Shown one piece after another: positions 12,360 to 26,535 of a DNA stretch of 64,000 nucleotides. How positions within the stretch are numbered: the stretch's first letter is position 1; every line of letters starts with the position of its first letter. Under the pieces are notes generated by a model, which was not told where the DNA came from, ran no database searches, and was given only the letters and a program-made list of their open reading frames with translations. The position numbers and the translations under genes were made by a program. The stretch comes from Pipra filicauda (Eukaryota; Chordata; Aves; Passeriformes; Pipridae), in assembly GCF_003945595.2 (NCBI RefSeq), contig NW_024104294.1, positions 563,001-627,000 of the forward strand, written 5' to 3'.

Positions 12360-15300
12360 TTCCAGTTCCTGGTTTCTGCCTGGTGTAACTCATCTGACTT
12401 CAGTGGGGCAGTCCCAGAGTAGATTTGTCCCTCTGTCTTTGCCAAAAAGAGAACAACAGGAGCCAGCCAAAGGCATCTGCTTTTGCATTTCCTCAGTGAA
12501 TCCGTTCATTATACTCTCATGATAGAGAACTTGTAAACAAAGGCACTTCATGATGCTGCATTGTGCTATCCATAATTACATTGTATGTGCTTCATCAGCA
12601 TACATGCTTCAGGGCACACTGCAAAAGCTTTTTATGTATTCAGGACTCTTTCTGAGAGGGTGGGTTAAATGAAGAGAGGGAAAAGCTAACAGTTAAAACG
12701 GCAAAAGAAACCCCAACAGTTACTTAGAGAGGAGCTCAGTGTAAGAGTAGGAGAGGAAGCTTTATGTACACACACTGCAAAAAAAAAAGACGGTAGCAAA
12801 ATCCCTGCCTATCAGTATCCCAGTTAGTTTGTGTGCTTTAATACTTCCACTTGTTATTTCTCTTAAAGACCACAAGCCCTTTAAAACAGTAATCATGTTT
12901 ATGCAGTGCTACCACATGAAAACCTCAGCCTGGATGGGGATTCAGAAGAACTTTTTTTAAAAAACCAGTTCGGTTTGGAAGCTCTCTGATGTTACCTTTA
13001 TATAAATGACCAACCATGCCTTGTCTTCAAAGTGATATGTCAGGTATAACTCCCTAACTTTTGAGCATTAGAAAATTCTGGTGTCAGATCATAAGCAAGT
13101 CCTAAATTCTTTATTGCTTAGCAGATGAGCTTAAAGTGCTTGGCACTATATGGTGCAAGTCATTCTCTGAGAAGAAATTCTGTTTATCTTGCAAGCATGT
13201 ACTAACACTGTCTGGGATGTAATTAAGTCCAGCAGAATATAACATATCTCCTGAGAACTTTGCTTTTAGAGGTCCAGAATCTCCCACCAGAATGTGTGTA
13301 ATCCACACCCTGTCGAAAAGTATTTGTGTCTGAAAAGAAGAACTTGAAAAAAAAAATCCTTAAGATAACCAACACCCAGGTGTGCAGGGGAGGCAGGATT
13401 GGAGGGCTGGAAGCTGAGACTGGTCTGGAAAGTGGAGCACAGACAGAGGTAGCAAGAAAGAGTGAACAGAGGGGATGTGGAGAGACAGGGTTTTGTGGTG
13501 CATTCTCCCTTGTACTACTTGTATGCACACATAACATATTTTGCTGCAAAATCACAATATTAGGTGTGGGGTAAAGTCACAGCCCCACAAATGAAGTTTG
13601 AAGGATTTGGAGTGTTGCAAAGTGTTGGGCCATTTCCCATGAGAGCAGTGGAGTTATTAGATAGTTCCCATGGACACAGCCTTGAGCTGTGTGGCTAAGT
13701 GCAGGTGCTGCATTCCTGGATGTTGTTGTAAGAATATGTTTGTGTTGTGTATGGGAAAGTAGAGGTGGGAGAACTGAATAAAAAAGCTGCCTGCTGCGCT
13801 GAGCGGGCAGACATCCCTTTGTCTCACCATCCTCGTGTGTGTTGTGTGTCTTCTTCCCCCCTTGGACCAGGACCCTTCGACAGATACCCAGTGACAATTA
13901 GGTTTGTTTGGTTTTTAATAGAAGTAATTTTCAAAAGTGATAGGAGGTAATAGAATGCAACCTATATCAAAATACACTAAAAATGGCACATAACAATGTC
14001 AAATTGTTTTAAATGCTAGACTTCACTGTGGACTAAGGAACAAAACACTTTCAAAGTGCATACATCAAGGCAGCATTTGCATAGTTTAACGGCAAACTGA
14101 AAGTCTTCCAAACTGTGCAATTCCACTTTCTAAAAAATTTACTACATATCCAAAGTTTTCCTCTGTTATTGTCAATTACTCCTGTGCTAGAGACCATAAA
14201 AGGAAAAGTTCAGGCAGTTCTTTTCTGAACACTTGTTACATAAAGATAAAAACCGTCAGTCTTGTGTCACTTGAAAAGTGTTCTCAGATGAGTAATTACA
14301 GTTAAACAGTAGCACCTTCCTCCAGAAAGGGCTGGACATACACATTTCCTTAGTCACTGCTAATTCAGAAAGTTTGGAGACTTGCTTAGCTGGAGATTCA
14401 AAGTTGTTAAAGTCAGTGTAACAAGGAGGAAAGGATACCCAATGTCACAAAATAATATATCACTACTTGGCAACAAAATACAGTCACTCCATAATAGCTT
14501 TTGTAAAAGTCCTCTCAGCATTTATAACAATTAATTATTATATTAATAACTATTAATAACATCTTACCTAGCTATTCAAGTCCACTGATGTCAAAGCCTT
14601 TAACACAGACAGGACCACCATTTGGTCATTTTGGATTACCAAAGGTTTTATCCTGCCATCATGGCAGGGGCCACAAAAAAATCCATGAGACCTGCAGGAA
14701 CCAACTTTGGCTTCTGCAAATTTTCCCCAGACCTTGCACTACACAGAACAGAACTGAGAAACATTCTAGATTCATGTAAAGGAATCTACTTTACAGGTCA
14801 AGAAGTCTTTATGGATTAACTTTTTAAGAATTCCTTTACAGTAATTAAACCAGAAGTAATGCTGAGGAAGAGTGCCAATGTGCACCCTTTGGAATTACTC
14901 TGGCTTTCTCCAGAGCCTTAGTGTAGCTCCAGGAGTGAGTCTGTTCTGAAGAAAACTCCTTGTGGAAAACTGGATGAAACCCACATGTTACCTCATCACC
15001 TTTGAAGTCCAGACATATGGATGTGTGTATAATGATCCTGCAGCTGAGCTGGAACCTAAGCCATCTATCCAGGACAAGTACTCAACACTCACCATTTCCA
15101 TGAAAAACCAGTGCCAAGTACAGCAGGCACCATTCACGGGGCTTTAAGCCACAGCTCCCTCTGGGTGAGTCCAGATCTGGGCTGGAAGGCTGAAACACAA
15201 AGCTACACACTGCCAAAAAATGCTGTGTTTCAAGTGGCTTGGGATCAAACCCATCCTGATTTGCACCCAAACCACACACCATTTCAGGCTTGCTTGTAAC

Positions 15301-18120
15301 TTCGCCAACTGCTGCTGAAGGGTTCACAAACTTCAGTGAACTTGGCTTGAACTTTGTGTTGGAAATGAAAAAGTAAAATAAAACTTTCAAGTTGAAGGTT
15401 CTGCCTCAAGACCTTTTGCCCATCTCCAATACTGATGCCTTATAAAACAATAATTGCTGTTCTATTCCATACAATGACCCCAACCCTCATGCCTTACACA
15501 TTCTTTTCCAGGTTTCCTTTTCTGTATGTCTAAGGACCTCTCCCACCTCATTGCTTTCACTATAATCTTTAAGATGAGCAAGAAGATTCTCAGCTACAGT
15601 AACACTGGAGGCTATGAATAATTCTTTACTCACAGGAGTAAAATCCCTCCATCCCACAAAACTTACTGAAGTAATGATAACAACACATTCTTTAGGGTTT
15701 TCCAAGGACAAATGAAAAGTTGGCTTCTGTTTTTCAGGAAAATTATAAAACAATATAGAAGAACTTGGAAAACTGATCATGGTCCTGTCAGTGGTAGTAA
15801 TGCACACACAGACACACACTCACATATATTTATCCCTTTAGCTGTTCACCATAAGTTATGGCAGCTTTGAACCTTCCCAGCAGCAAGTGCCCCAGTGTTT
15901 CTCTAGAGAAGTGCATGTTCTTCTCATGTTCTTCTCTTCTTGCCCTCAGTTCCAGCATCCCTTTTTAACACACTCACTTAAAACTTCTGTCTTAGAATAG
16001 GCACTGCAGGTCTGAGGAGTTTTAAGAGAAACTGCAGAGTGGTCCATAAAGATGAGAAGAAAGGAGAATGAACCATCTGCAACTCTATGTAACTCTTGAA
16101 GCTATAACAGTTTAAATAAATAGGATTTAATTGAAAGCAAAAACAGTTTATCCCTGAACAATGAAGTTCACAGAAACTTGGTCTAGAATAGTCTTCAACA
16201 CTATATGTTTTTCTTCATGCTCATTTTTAGTCTGTTCTGTCTGCTCCTTTTTTAAAAAGAATTACCATTTTTGTGGTGGCAGTAGTAAACCATTTGACAA
16301 AAATAGCTTACACAAACCTCACTCTGAAAAAAAACCCAACCAAATAAAAAACCACTACTCTCTTCTAAACCATTTCAACCAAACATCATCAAGAATGGCA
16401 TATTTGAAAACAAGTGAAGTTATCAGATTTCTGAAGAATGCATTTTTGATTCTGCACACTTCTATTTTATAAGCTGTTGTGTAGTCACTTCTTGAGTTTT
16501 GTACTTGACCTGAAGAACTGGCAAGTAAAAATAGTTCCTGGCTCTAACCTTCCCTTTTCCATTCCCTGACAATAATCCATTCCTGGTGCTGCTCAGAGGA
16601 AGAGCAAAGTGACAGCAGGATCAAACACAACATGTAAATAACCCCGAGGCACTGAGATTTCTCCTTTGATCTACTGAAACAATGATTTCTCTCTGATAAT
16701 AGAATATTCCCTGAATCTCTTCATAACTGCTGTATATTTTACAACACAGGTCCTGACCTTGTCTGGGTAGGTTTGGTTTTCTCTGAAAGCCTTTCTGACT
16801 GAGCTAATGAGAATGTGATGCGGTCCCATGCTCTTGTGGCAATACAGTGTAAGGAAATTCCAGCTGACCAACATCCATGCCTGCTTCTGCACTGCTTGTG
16901 GAACTGTGCTCAGAAACATGGCACTTCCATGGAAGTGAAAATCAACTGGGGCAAGTGGGAGAGAGGAAGTTTTCAGACATGTCTACTCCTTATTTCACAG
17001 TGCATCCCAGAAAGTGCTGTGCTGCTACAAGTGTGTGCGTGGGAGGGTGAAATGGATTGATAAACAAGCAATTAGGGTTTGGAACTGCTCCAGGCATAAG
17101 TACCACCAAAAAAAGGTACCTAAAAAGTCAAAAACAGTTGCGAAAGCTCCTCAGCAATGTCCTGACATTTTTTATTACACAACTCTAAAGCAAATCTGAA
17201 AACTCAAATGTTCCATTAATTTTGGATGCTTTTTAACTTACTGGCATTCAAATTTCAGTTCTTCTCTCCTGCTAATGAGTGGCCTTCTCCTCTTCCAGCT
17301 GCTCTTTGTCTGTAATGCAGTGACAGCTACAGGCTGCTGCCCAAATTGGAGACTTGCTATACAAGGCACACAGGCACATCCTTTCTCTCAGGGAGCTGTG
17401 TACGTTCTAGTGGGAATAATCAAGTATTCCCTTAAGATGAAGAACTGATGCAGAGATAAAGCAATTTATCCAAGGCCCTATTGGATGCTTGAAGCAGGAA
17501 CAGGAGTGAACACAAATCTTCAGTGTCTTCACGGAGGATTGTACACATTTGTCAGTCTGGAAAGGACGAGCTCTACTGCTCTACTGCACACCTGGTTTGA
17601 GCACACGAGGTAAGACAGTGCTGTGGGATGCACATCAATCCACAGTGTAACTTTCCAGAGCTCAGGGTTTGGACAAACACAGGCTCCAGCCAGGCTGCTG
17701 CTCCCCTGGGGATCAGTGTCAGTGGTCCCCAACACAAACAAACATCACTCTGCACGGATTTCTGGACATAAGACAGTGGAGCCAGAGGTGCCGTTCTCTT
17801 AGAGCTGACAGATACTTGGAAGCAAATAGGATGGAAAAGAGCACATATCCATGAAAACAAAGGTGTCTGCAGAGCCCTGGCTTCAGTAAGATTGGGAATG
17901 CTGTGAGATTACACTAAGATCACTTTTTTTTTCATTATTGGCACCCTGTGTTGTCATCCTCACAATTCAACAGCCAGTTATCTTCTTAGGAGAGTGGCAA
18001 ATGCAGGTCTGCTAGACAGTGGGAAACATTCCACTATTTATCACCACTGCAGTTCCCAGGATGTCTTGTGTGTAGATTTGCTCTGGGAGCCTTTGCCTGC
18101 TTCCAGCAGCTTAAATGTAA
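12360..18120. other. non-coding stretch, no gene recognised
   Basis: Unique-looking AT-rich DNA with stops frequent in all frames. It contains a short CA-rich patch at about 15,802-15,826 (alternating CACACA with interruptions). Nothing else could be supported. Confidence 0.5.
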
Positions 18121-18166
18121 TTTTTTTTCTTTTTCTTTTTTCTTTCATTCTCCCCTCCTTTTTTTT
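18121..18166 (+). repeat. polypyrimidine tract ending in TAG
   Basis: Some 44 nearly uninterrupted T/C residues on the plus strand, followed at once by AG. It is low-complexity DNA, but it also has the form of a strong 3' splice acceptor on the plus strand. No convincing coding exon follows: the frame to the right is open for some 80 codons but resembles nothing I know. Confidence 0.85.
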
Positions 18167-20336
18167 AGGAGGTTTTCCCCTGCTCCCAACACATTTTGCT
18201 GATGTCAGTCCCCCTGCACTCTCTCTCTGCTGGGCATCCTGGCTGGCTATTTATGTGGGAAGTGAAATGAAAGCCTGCACTTTTTGGATGAATGCTGCTA
18301 TACTCATGCCATTTAGAATTTTTATTTGGACTAAGCAAAGAAAAAAAAGTCAATGTAGTAGCTATTATAATCAGCATCTTTTACAAGTTGATCCAAGGTC
18401 TAAAACACTTGCAAGATGACTGACAATTCCAAGGATAAAAGAGTCACTGTCTGAGAACTTCCCATTGCAAATTGGTATTTCAGTTTTCCTCCACAGTTAT
18501 AGCACCTGAAAACTCTTTTTTCTTTTCTTAAATCAGACCCTCATGCAGCCACGTGCTGGGACTTTAAGGGAAAAAATTCCAATCTGAAAACTTTACTGGC
18601 AACATTATGAAAGTTATTGTCTCTTGAGCACTGACATAATTTTTCTCCCACATTCTGGTTTATCACCCACGCGCTTCTCACCACACCTTAAGGGCCTGGT
18701 CTCTGCTTCAGCAGGGAGAGACAGGCTACCAAACTGTGCTAGGGTTGTCCATTTTGCTAATGGGATTATAGCAAATAATACCAAAAACCCCCCTACTTAT
18801 TCATATGGAAACAAAATTAATCCCTTCTGCCTGCCCCACCCCATAACTTTGTGTCTGAGCACGAAAGCTATCTGTCTGTTTTGGCAGCACAGAAACATTC
18901 ACAAAATGTTTCCAAATACTAGGGTTCCCCCCTCCCCCTACTCTTTTCAGTTTAGCTCTGCAGGAACACACAAAGTATAACAAAGGCTGTGACATTCTCC
19001 CCCATGTAAGTTAATATAAGGCATTGATATCACTTTCTGGGGAATAATATCAAATACAGTTACCAGGAAAAGTTAAAGAAAATACAGAAGGAGCTATAAA
19101 TAAAGCTAAAAGCTATAAATAAAAAGTATCTTTCATGCCGGTAATTTCCTGGCTCATATGATGCCACCACGGCGTGTTGTTAATCAGTATATAAGATTTG
19201 AGTAAATAACTTTGCAACACAACTTACTAGACAAGTTTTCCAGATGATGTCCAAGGGATAGACTCATCTCACCAAGGTCAATGGATGCTACATTGGCCTT
19301 GTCTGCCCTAGGGGGTCTTGCTTATGCCAACATGGAAAATCAGCTGGAATGGCTGGAGGAAAGAGCAGTGCTGACTGCAGCTCATGGGAACACATCTGGA
19401 TCCTAAAACCATGGCTCAGGGGGGCAGCTGCACATTCAGGGGGGCTGCCCCTGGGGCAGAAGCAACTGGCAGAGTGTGGATTGGAGAATTTGGAGGGGTA
19501 GAACTGGACAGACATTGCTTGAAACTTTGCCTGTGAACTTGGGTCTGTTCTCAGAGCTTGCATCTGAACTATGGTAAATAATTCCATCCTGATTCCTCTA
19601 TTATCAGGAAGTTCTTTAAACAGCAATTTATCTATTGCATAAAGACAGAAAAGGTGAGCTCTCAAGGTTTATCCTGCTGTTTTCTTTTCCTAGAATCTAA
19701 ATGACAATTTACTTATAATGACCATAATCAAAATTATATTATTTTCTGTAATCTGCAAATAAATTCACTGATTTAATCCAAAAGCAAAGCTGAGAGTTAA
19801 AGAATAAAACTTGCCTTTGACTAAGGGAAAAATGCAATATATCTAATAAAACTCAATGCAAAGGGATAAAAATTGATTGCTTTTTTTTGTTGTCTTTAGT
19901 TATCCATATTATTCTACATCCCTTTCACAGGAATTGGGATAGTATGATTGAAGGTTGATGGTTCGACAAAAACCAGCTTTTTCACACGTAGACACACTGA
20001 TTTCAGTGTAAATGCAAGTTTCCAAATAAATCAGAGTCAAGTGTGTAGAAAGAATATGCTTGTCGTTAGTTGGAAATTCGAATTTTATTTCACTGCTTAC
20101 TCCTGAGTGGCAGAGTGATGTAGCTAACTTTTAAAACTGCCCTGCCCAAGCATTCTGGTGGGTATTTATACATCGTGCTGTCTGGCAACATCTTATTCAA
20201 GGCTTGTAGCAGCACAAATTCTTCCTTATTTGCCAATTTTAATCCAAATTTGTAAATAATCTCACTCAGAGCACTGCATCTGAAGCATCAAGTAAGAGGT
20301 TTTATTTCTGTCCAACACCAGTTCTGCTTTTCTTCC
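18167..20336. other. non-coding stretch, no gene recognised
   Basis: Unique-looking AT-rich DNA. The only structure seen is a 13-base direct repeat with 19-base period (AGCTATAAATAAA) at 19,092-19,104 and 19,111-19,123. Confidence 0.5.
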
Positions 20337-20354
20337 AAAAAAAAAAAAAAAAAA
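20337..20354. repeat. A18 mononucleotide run
   Basis: Eighteen consecutive A residues followed by an A/C/G-rich stretch. No recognisable retroposed copy lies to the left and no target-site duplication was seen, so it is called a mononucleotide repeat. Its length is likely polymorphic and error-prone in sequencing. Confidence 0.95.
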
Positions 20355-21912
20355 CAAACAGGAGGAGAAACAAAATACAGCACTGTATTAGATTTCTGTA
20401 ATAATGAGAAACTTTCTAGGAAGAGCATCAAACATTCCAGTGTGCATAAGAAGTGATTTGTCCTCAGTCATCTATTTACAGATCCTTAATCCATGCTGTG
20501 TACTCTGCTAGTCATGCAGGATTTCAGTTATGTTTTGTTTAAGCTGATCATCAGGTCACAATTCAGCAAGAAAGCTCTGCCCTGATTCATGAGCTCCAGT
20601 GCCACAGGAGTCTGCAGGTTCATGGCAGGAATTGGTCTCAAATTCACAGCATAAAGAGAACAATACAGCTTGGATTGAGAACATTATTTAAATAATTGAG
20701 AAAGATAGCTACTGAGAAACATAGCTACTGAAAAGTAGCTACTGAACACACACTGCCCCACACAAAGGAAGGTTGATAATTTTAAGAGAACGAGGTTGGA
20801 AAAAAGGGATGTGGCTGGCTTTTCCAGCAATCATTCCCCAGGCTTTCTAAAGAATGTTTCAGAATTGTTCTGCAGCTCACAGCCTGCACTCTGAACACAC
20901 TGACTGTAGCTCAGAGCTGTATCCAGGACATGGCTTGATGAATACTAAAGATACTGGAAAAAATTCAATTCTTGGCTTTTTGGGACAGGGAAAGGAGGAA
21001 GTCAAAGTCCCCAGCACATGCTGACTGGTTTACACTGCCCATAAAGAACTGAATCTCTGCCCAGGATGCAAAACCAATCTGTACCAAGTCCTCTGACAGG
21101 TTCAATACATTCCAATTTTCCCTCCGCTGTTTTCCATTTTCATTGCTTTGTCTCTCTGCAGCACTTATTCCTACCCATCACTTCAAATTACTATTCCAAT
21201 ATAAAACAGGTTGTTTCGAGATTTCTGGCCCAAAGGAATCCAGAAAATTGGAGCACAAATTAAAGGAAAACAGATTCAGAAATATTTCCCCTGAACTAAA
21301 TAAGCCCCATAGAACATCTTATGATGTTTTAGGAGTTTAGTGTATCTAATCAGACTGTTCACCCTCAGAGCCTGACCCTAAATAAAATATTGGCAGCTTT
21401 GACCAAATGAGTGAAAGGAGATTTGAAATTCTGGCTGACAGCTTAAAAAGTCAGTGTAGGGCTTCCTGAAAAACATCTCTCTTTAGTTGTCTCAAGTTGC
21501 ACTTCTTAAAAATCTTGGCTTTTACTCTGAGGACTAAAGACAAACAGTAAGCTTCACTGGAGTTCCATTAACAGCCAAATAAAAAACACTTTACTGAGAA
21601 AACATGTATTTCTACAAGCAGCTGAACCAACAGAGTCCTGTTTCCTACAGCTCTGCAGTTCTCCAATGTGGAAATGGAAACATTTTACAATGTTTCTGAT
21701 GTTAATTAAGGGATGGATTTATGCAGGAGCCTTTCCCGCAGGAGGAGAATTAGCAAAGTGTCTGTTCCCACTCCCTGAGTACCTACTTCTGTCTCCCTGA
21801 TGGAAACTCTGTAACTTCTGCCTCCCTCAAATTTTGCTGAAATTGGCCACAGTGTTCACAAGTTATTAGGGAGGAGTTCTAGACACAGCAAGACCGTGTA
21901 AGCATATCAAAT
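20355..21912. other. non-coding stretch, no gene recognised
   Basis: Unique-looking sequence. A decamer, TAGCTACTGA, occurs three times in 40 bases (20,706-20,715; 20,722-20,731; 20,736-20,745), a small imperfect tandem array. No gene is supported. Confidence 0.5.
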
Positions 21913-21950
21913 AACAACAACAAAACCAACCAACCAACCAACCCACCACC
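21913..21950. repeat. A/C-rich simple repeat, (CAAC)n-like
   Basis: A short AAC array passes into about five units of ACCA/CAAC. Similar A/C-rich stretches, diverged and unaligned, occur elsewhere in the window, for example near 16,330 and 29,960-30,030; their complement appears as G/T-rich tracts near 56,963 and 60,687. Confidence 0.9.
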
Positions 21951-24900
21951 AAATCCCTTGTAATTTCCAACAAACACTTAAGGTAGCTGCAAAATAGTTG
22001 TGAAGGGAATCAGCCAGTTTCCCTTGCAGTATTTCCACTTTTTGATCCAGGCACCACCTGCCAGGACAGGGCAGGAAGGACTGTCCGCTGGTTAAACTCG
22101 TCTCACACTCTGTCTACCACGGTTCAGCTCCTTCCTCTGCCGAAATCTTTCTTGAGCACAGTAAGTCATGCTGAAAACAAACTCAAAAAGATATAGGAAC
22201 CTCAAATTGGGTTTTCCAGACCCAACTTGCTCATGCTTGAAACTTAAAACAGTTAAGTGTTCTCAGTAGAGTACATGGAGGGTGCTGAAACCAGAGCAAT
22301 AGCACGTCTGTAGGCATCGATCCCAGCTAACCATTACAAAATAGTGACAAGATACATCTGAAAACCCTTTCTCCCTTCACTAGACAGTTTTCTTAGGGGC
22401 TGTCATTTGGAATCCAAAGAGAGATCTCTCCTGAAGAAACCACTTGTGTCTTAGTTTCCAGCCTGTTGGTATGGAAAATGTGACATCTGCAGAAGTGGCC
22501 ACACTTTCACTGAAAAACTTTTAGAAGTCACCAACTAAGAAAGGGCTAAAAATTGCCTCTCTTCATCCTTTTTTTCCTCAAACAGATGGCGTAAGAAAGC
22601 AGGTAGTGCCTCTACACTTCCTTATGATCACAGCCTAATGGCTGGAAAATTCATTCACAGTATAGGAAAATCAGTCTCCTCTTTCCCCTTGAAAGGGATT
22701 CATCCCATACTGTTGATTAGGCTGCCCTTACCACTGCCATATTTATACTGAAAGATAGTCCAGCCCTACAATGCTTATAATCACAGCTAAAAATCAAAAT
22801 TAATTCAGGAAAAAAAAATCAAACAAATTTGCTATCCCTTTTACAGACAATGAGCTGAGCCAAGGACAGTAAGATTATGAATACAGAGTAATAAATCAGA
22901 TGAATAGCTGAGAGTTAAGCTCCTATTCCCTAAATAACAGGACAGTGATTTAATCTTTCCCTGGGGATCCAGTCTGGTAGGTTTATGTAGCATGTACAAA
23001 TTAATAGCACCAAAAGTTGGGAGCTCCATAGGACCTGGTATCTAAAAGTATGTACACAGGCAAGAAATTAGATTGCAGATCTCACCATTATTTTGCCTGT
23101 TGTGTGGATTTTAGGCTGTTAAAAAAATACCAGGTGAGCTGACAGAAAATGCTTAAGGTACAGTAAGTAACAGGGAAATTACATGCATTAACCAAGTGGT
23201 TTTGATATTCAGAGGTATTGAATATTACTGAACTACTGTAAATTACTGTAACAGAGTATCAATTCAGGTAAATTTATGTTAAATCTGAAGTAAAGTCTGC
23301 TTGCATTTTTAGGATTTTTTTAAATCATTTATTCTCTTCCTCACAAACTTAACATATTAACTATTGACTGTTTTGAAAAGTTAGTGTGACCTGCAACCAG
23401 TGTGGAACACAATGTCCATCTCTCTTTGGGGGTATCTTTGTTTCAAAGTGTTTCAGAACTCTATTTATTTAAGCTAGAAAGTAATCACCTTGTTAAATCA
23501 ATATAAATCATTGTTATACATAAAAAAGGGAATTGTCCACAGGAGACTGCACTAATTTAATTATTTGTTTCTAAAAATTTTCCCAAGTTCATAAAGCTGT
23601 TTGCTTCTTTGTGAGCAAGTATCTTTAGACACAATACAGGTTTACAAACTGTAAAATAAAGAGCTGATTTACGATGGGAACAACTAACACTAATAGAATG
23701 AGGAGAGACTGTGTTTGGCAGGTGAGCAACCAGGCACCAATCTGTGTGCACTCTCATGCAGTTTGGTTACAAAATAATCCAAGTCCACTAGTGTGAAATA
23801 TGCAATCAAAATGTCAGGGAAGCACTGTCCACGTGGGAGATCTGGCAGCAGAGCAGCCCTCACAAGGTTTGAAAGTCAAACTCACACATCCAAGGGGCTT
23901 CATTGCAAGAAAGGGCTACTTGGTGCAAAACCAGTTAGCCCAAGAGGAGAAACTCACCATTTCAAAAGATGGCTTGAGAACACTAACTTGGATAATATAT
24001 GAGAGATTAGAAAAGCTCCATCTATAGACAAGCTGTAACATTTAGCCACCTGCATCTTTGTACAGCAGCAAAAAGCTTAACTTGTTGAGAGACATCTAAA
24101 AATGCGTGTCCAACCATCCTTTCTTCGCAACTGTCTCATGTTGTATGCGGGGCTTGAAAAGGAGCACCGGCTGAAACGACAACCTTGGTGGCTCATGGCA
24201 CTTTCAGAAAGGTTCAAAGCCTCTTCTTTCTTCCCCACAAGGAGTGGTGACCCCTAAAAACAGAAGCCAACCTTGGGGACACAAGTGGCATGTTTCCCAG
24301 ATGGCAGTTTACAGAAGAGGCTTCTTGAACTCTGACAGGCTTATTGTGTGTATTCCTGTTGCTCATGGGTGGGATTTGATTATTTTGTACCTAAACTTCA
24401 CATCAAACTGCTTGAGAGTAGGCACAGCTCAGTGTCTGGTTTCTCACCTGCTAAACACAGTCTCTCTTCACTGTGTTAGCCTACAGAAGGGTGAGACACA
24501 GGGCTCATTCCACCACTCACACAAAGGACACGTGACTACTTCCCCTTTTGTGGTAGCATTGATAAGGAGTTATAGGGAGCCCCTGACATTTTCCAAGTCA
24601 TGACCACCTGGAGCCCTATTTGTAGCCAAGAACTGGAACCATTTTGATGCACAGGGGACGTACACAAGCTGTCACAAAGGGTGCCTCTGTAACACAGCAC
24701 CATTTCAATGCTGTTGGCCTTCCCTCCCCTCCCACCACGGCAGGATTCCTGGGTTCTGCCAAGCTGCAGAACCTGAGAAAAAGCAACACTGTGCTGCTTT
24801 TGTTCTTACAAGGGGAAAGGAGAAAAAAAATAGCACTTTTTGAATGGATTAGGACTTGGAAGAGATTTAAGTCATGGAAGAGTGTCAGGAAATAAGAAAA

Positions 24901-26492
24901 TGGGGTCTCCAATCTGAACAGTCTTTAAGAAAGCTCAGCAAGAAAGAAGCATTAATAAATCAGAGGTTTAGTTATCCTCTTGGCTTAGCTGGGGCATTGT
25001 AAAGTTCTCAGAAAGCTGTCTAAAGAAATTTGTGATTTTAGCAGAAGCTACATTACCTCTCTTCACTCTACTGCAGTATGAATTTTCCCTTCTCGACTGA
25101 AAAAACTTATATGCACTGTGCAAATATAATGCTATATGTGAGCAGGGACAATCACAGACAGAAAAACCTCTTCTAGCTTATGTATTTTATAAACTCTTCC
25201 TGTCATTTAAGAAACTACATCCACGAAGAAATGGAACAACCATTTATCCTAGAGGGTAACGTTTGCACAAGACCATTCTGTCCAGCCACTCAATGTTTCC
25301 TGCACATATCACAACTAATCTACTAAAATATCTATGCACAGGCAGTGGTCCCAGGTATTGTAGTTGTTGCACACACAGAGACCAGCTACTTGATGTACAG
25401 CCACTGGCTCTGGCTCATTCTGTAATACAGGTATGGCTCTTAAAACCTACAAATTCAGTGGCTGCAAACAGGTCAAACCACAAGAAAATCAATAAAATCA
25501 ATTAGAATCCAGACAAGGTGCAACCTTCCCCACCCTGGATTAGCACTCCCAAAACCATCAGGAAGTCTCTGCCTCACAGGATGGCTCTGAATGGCTGCTC
25601 AGACATCTGCCCTAGGGCTATTTACTCCACCCTCGGGGCTGTGTGGATTCCTACTCCTCTCAGTCAACCTCACGAAAAATCCCTGCAGTAAGCAAGGAGA
25701 GAGACTACACGAAAAAGTCACATGGAAGGGTCTCTATCTGCCACTTAATGCAAGCAACTGGCACCACAGGACAAACACAGACGAGAGCCAAGACACTATG
25801 AATATACACGGAAAAGCTGTCTAGCAATCTAACAGATAAAACAGATAAAACGTATTGGGTTTTATGTTATAGTTTTGCATAGCTATGCTGGCAAAAAAGC
25901 AGATGTAACTGCCCCAAAGCTGCCACACACACAGAGGGGAAGGCTCCTTGCTGCTGAGGCACCACCTGGCCCCACTCCTGTGGTCTCCACCCCATCATCA
26001 TCATGGATTTCCTCTGTCACACACTTTAGAAGAAAAAGCAGCCAGCAAATGCTGCCTTGCCATTTGTTTTGATCTATCTGGTGATCTGCCCATCAACTAA
26101 GTGCCTACAACAGTAAGGCTTGAATGCAGTAATAGAGAGACCAATCAAGACCTATTACACATTCTAAACTTACTAATATACCATTGTTATGCAAAAACGA
26201 ACCAGCATTTGAAGTTCAAATATCTCAGTGATTTTCTGCTTAAATCTAAAATCTTAAATCTTATCGCTTTTGGAGGTTTCCTTACTTCAATCTGAACATT
26301 AAAACAGCTTTTTGCGAGGTGAAATGAAATGAACTATGGTGTTTATACCTGGGCCAATGCCTTGTTGCTTCCCATCCAGTAACACATTAGGCAAAAGTAA
26401 TTTTATTAGATGTGCCCAGATCAATTTTAAAATATGTCCCACCACAACCTCAAAAACTGATTCCCCATTATATTTGACAAAAATGTTCCAAA
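21951..26492. other. non-coding stretch, no gene recognised
   Basis: Unique-looking DNA with short chance ORFs. I see no splice-bounded segment strong enough to call, no RNA gene and no recognisable repeat. Confidence 0.5.
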
Positions 26493-26523
<31 letters not shown>

Positions 26524-26535
26524 CCCCCCCCCCCC
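26493..26535. repeat. poly(C) tract, C28-T-C14
   Basis: Twenty-eight consecutive C residues, one T, then fourteen more C residues. The complementary strand is a G-run able to form G-quadruplex structures, and the C-strand could form an i-motif. The tract creates a polyproline stretch in a plus-strand ORF, which is an artefact of the repeat. Confidence 0.97.

Noticed and set aside
12227..12522. ORFs with Lys or Phe runs
   Set aside because: Generated by the homopurine tract at 12,324-12,359.
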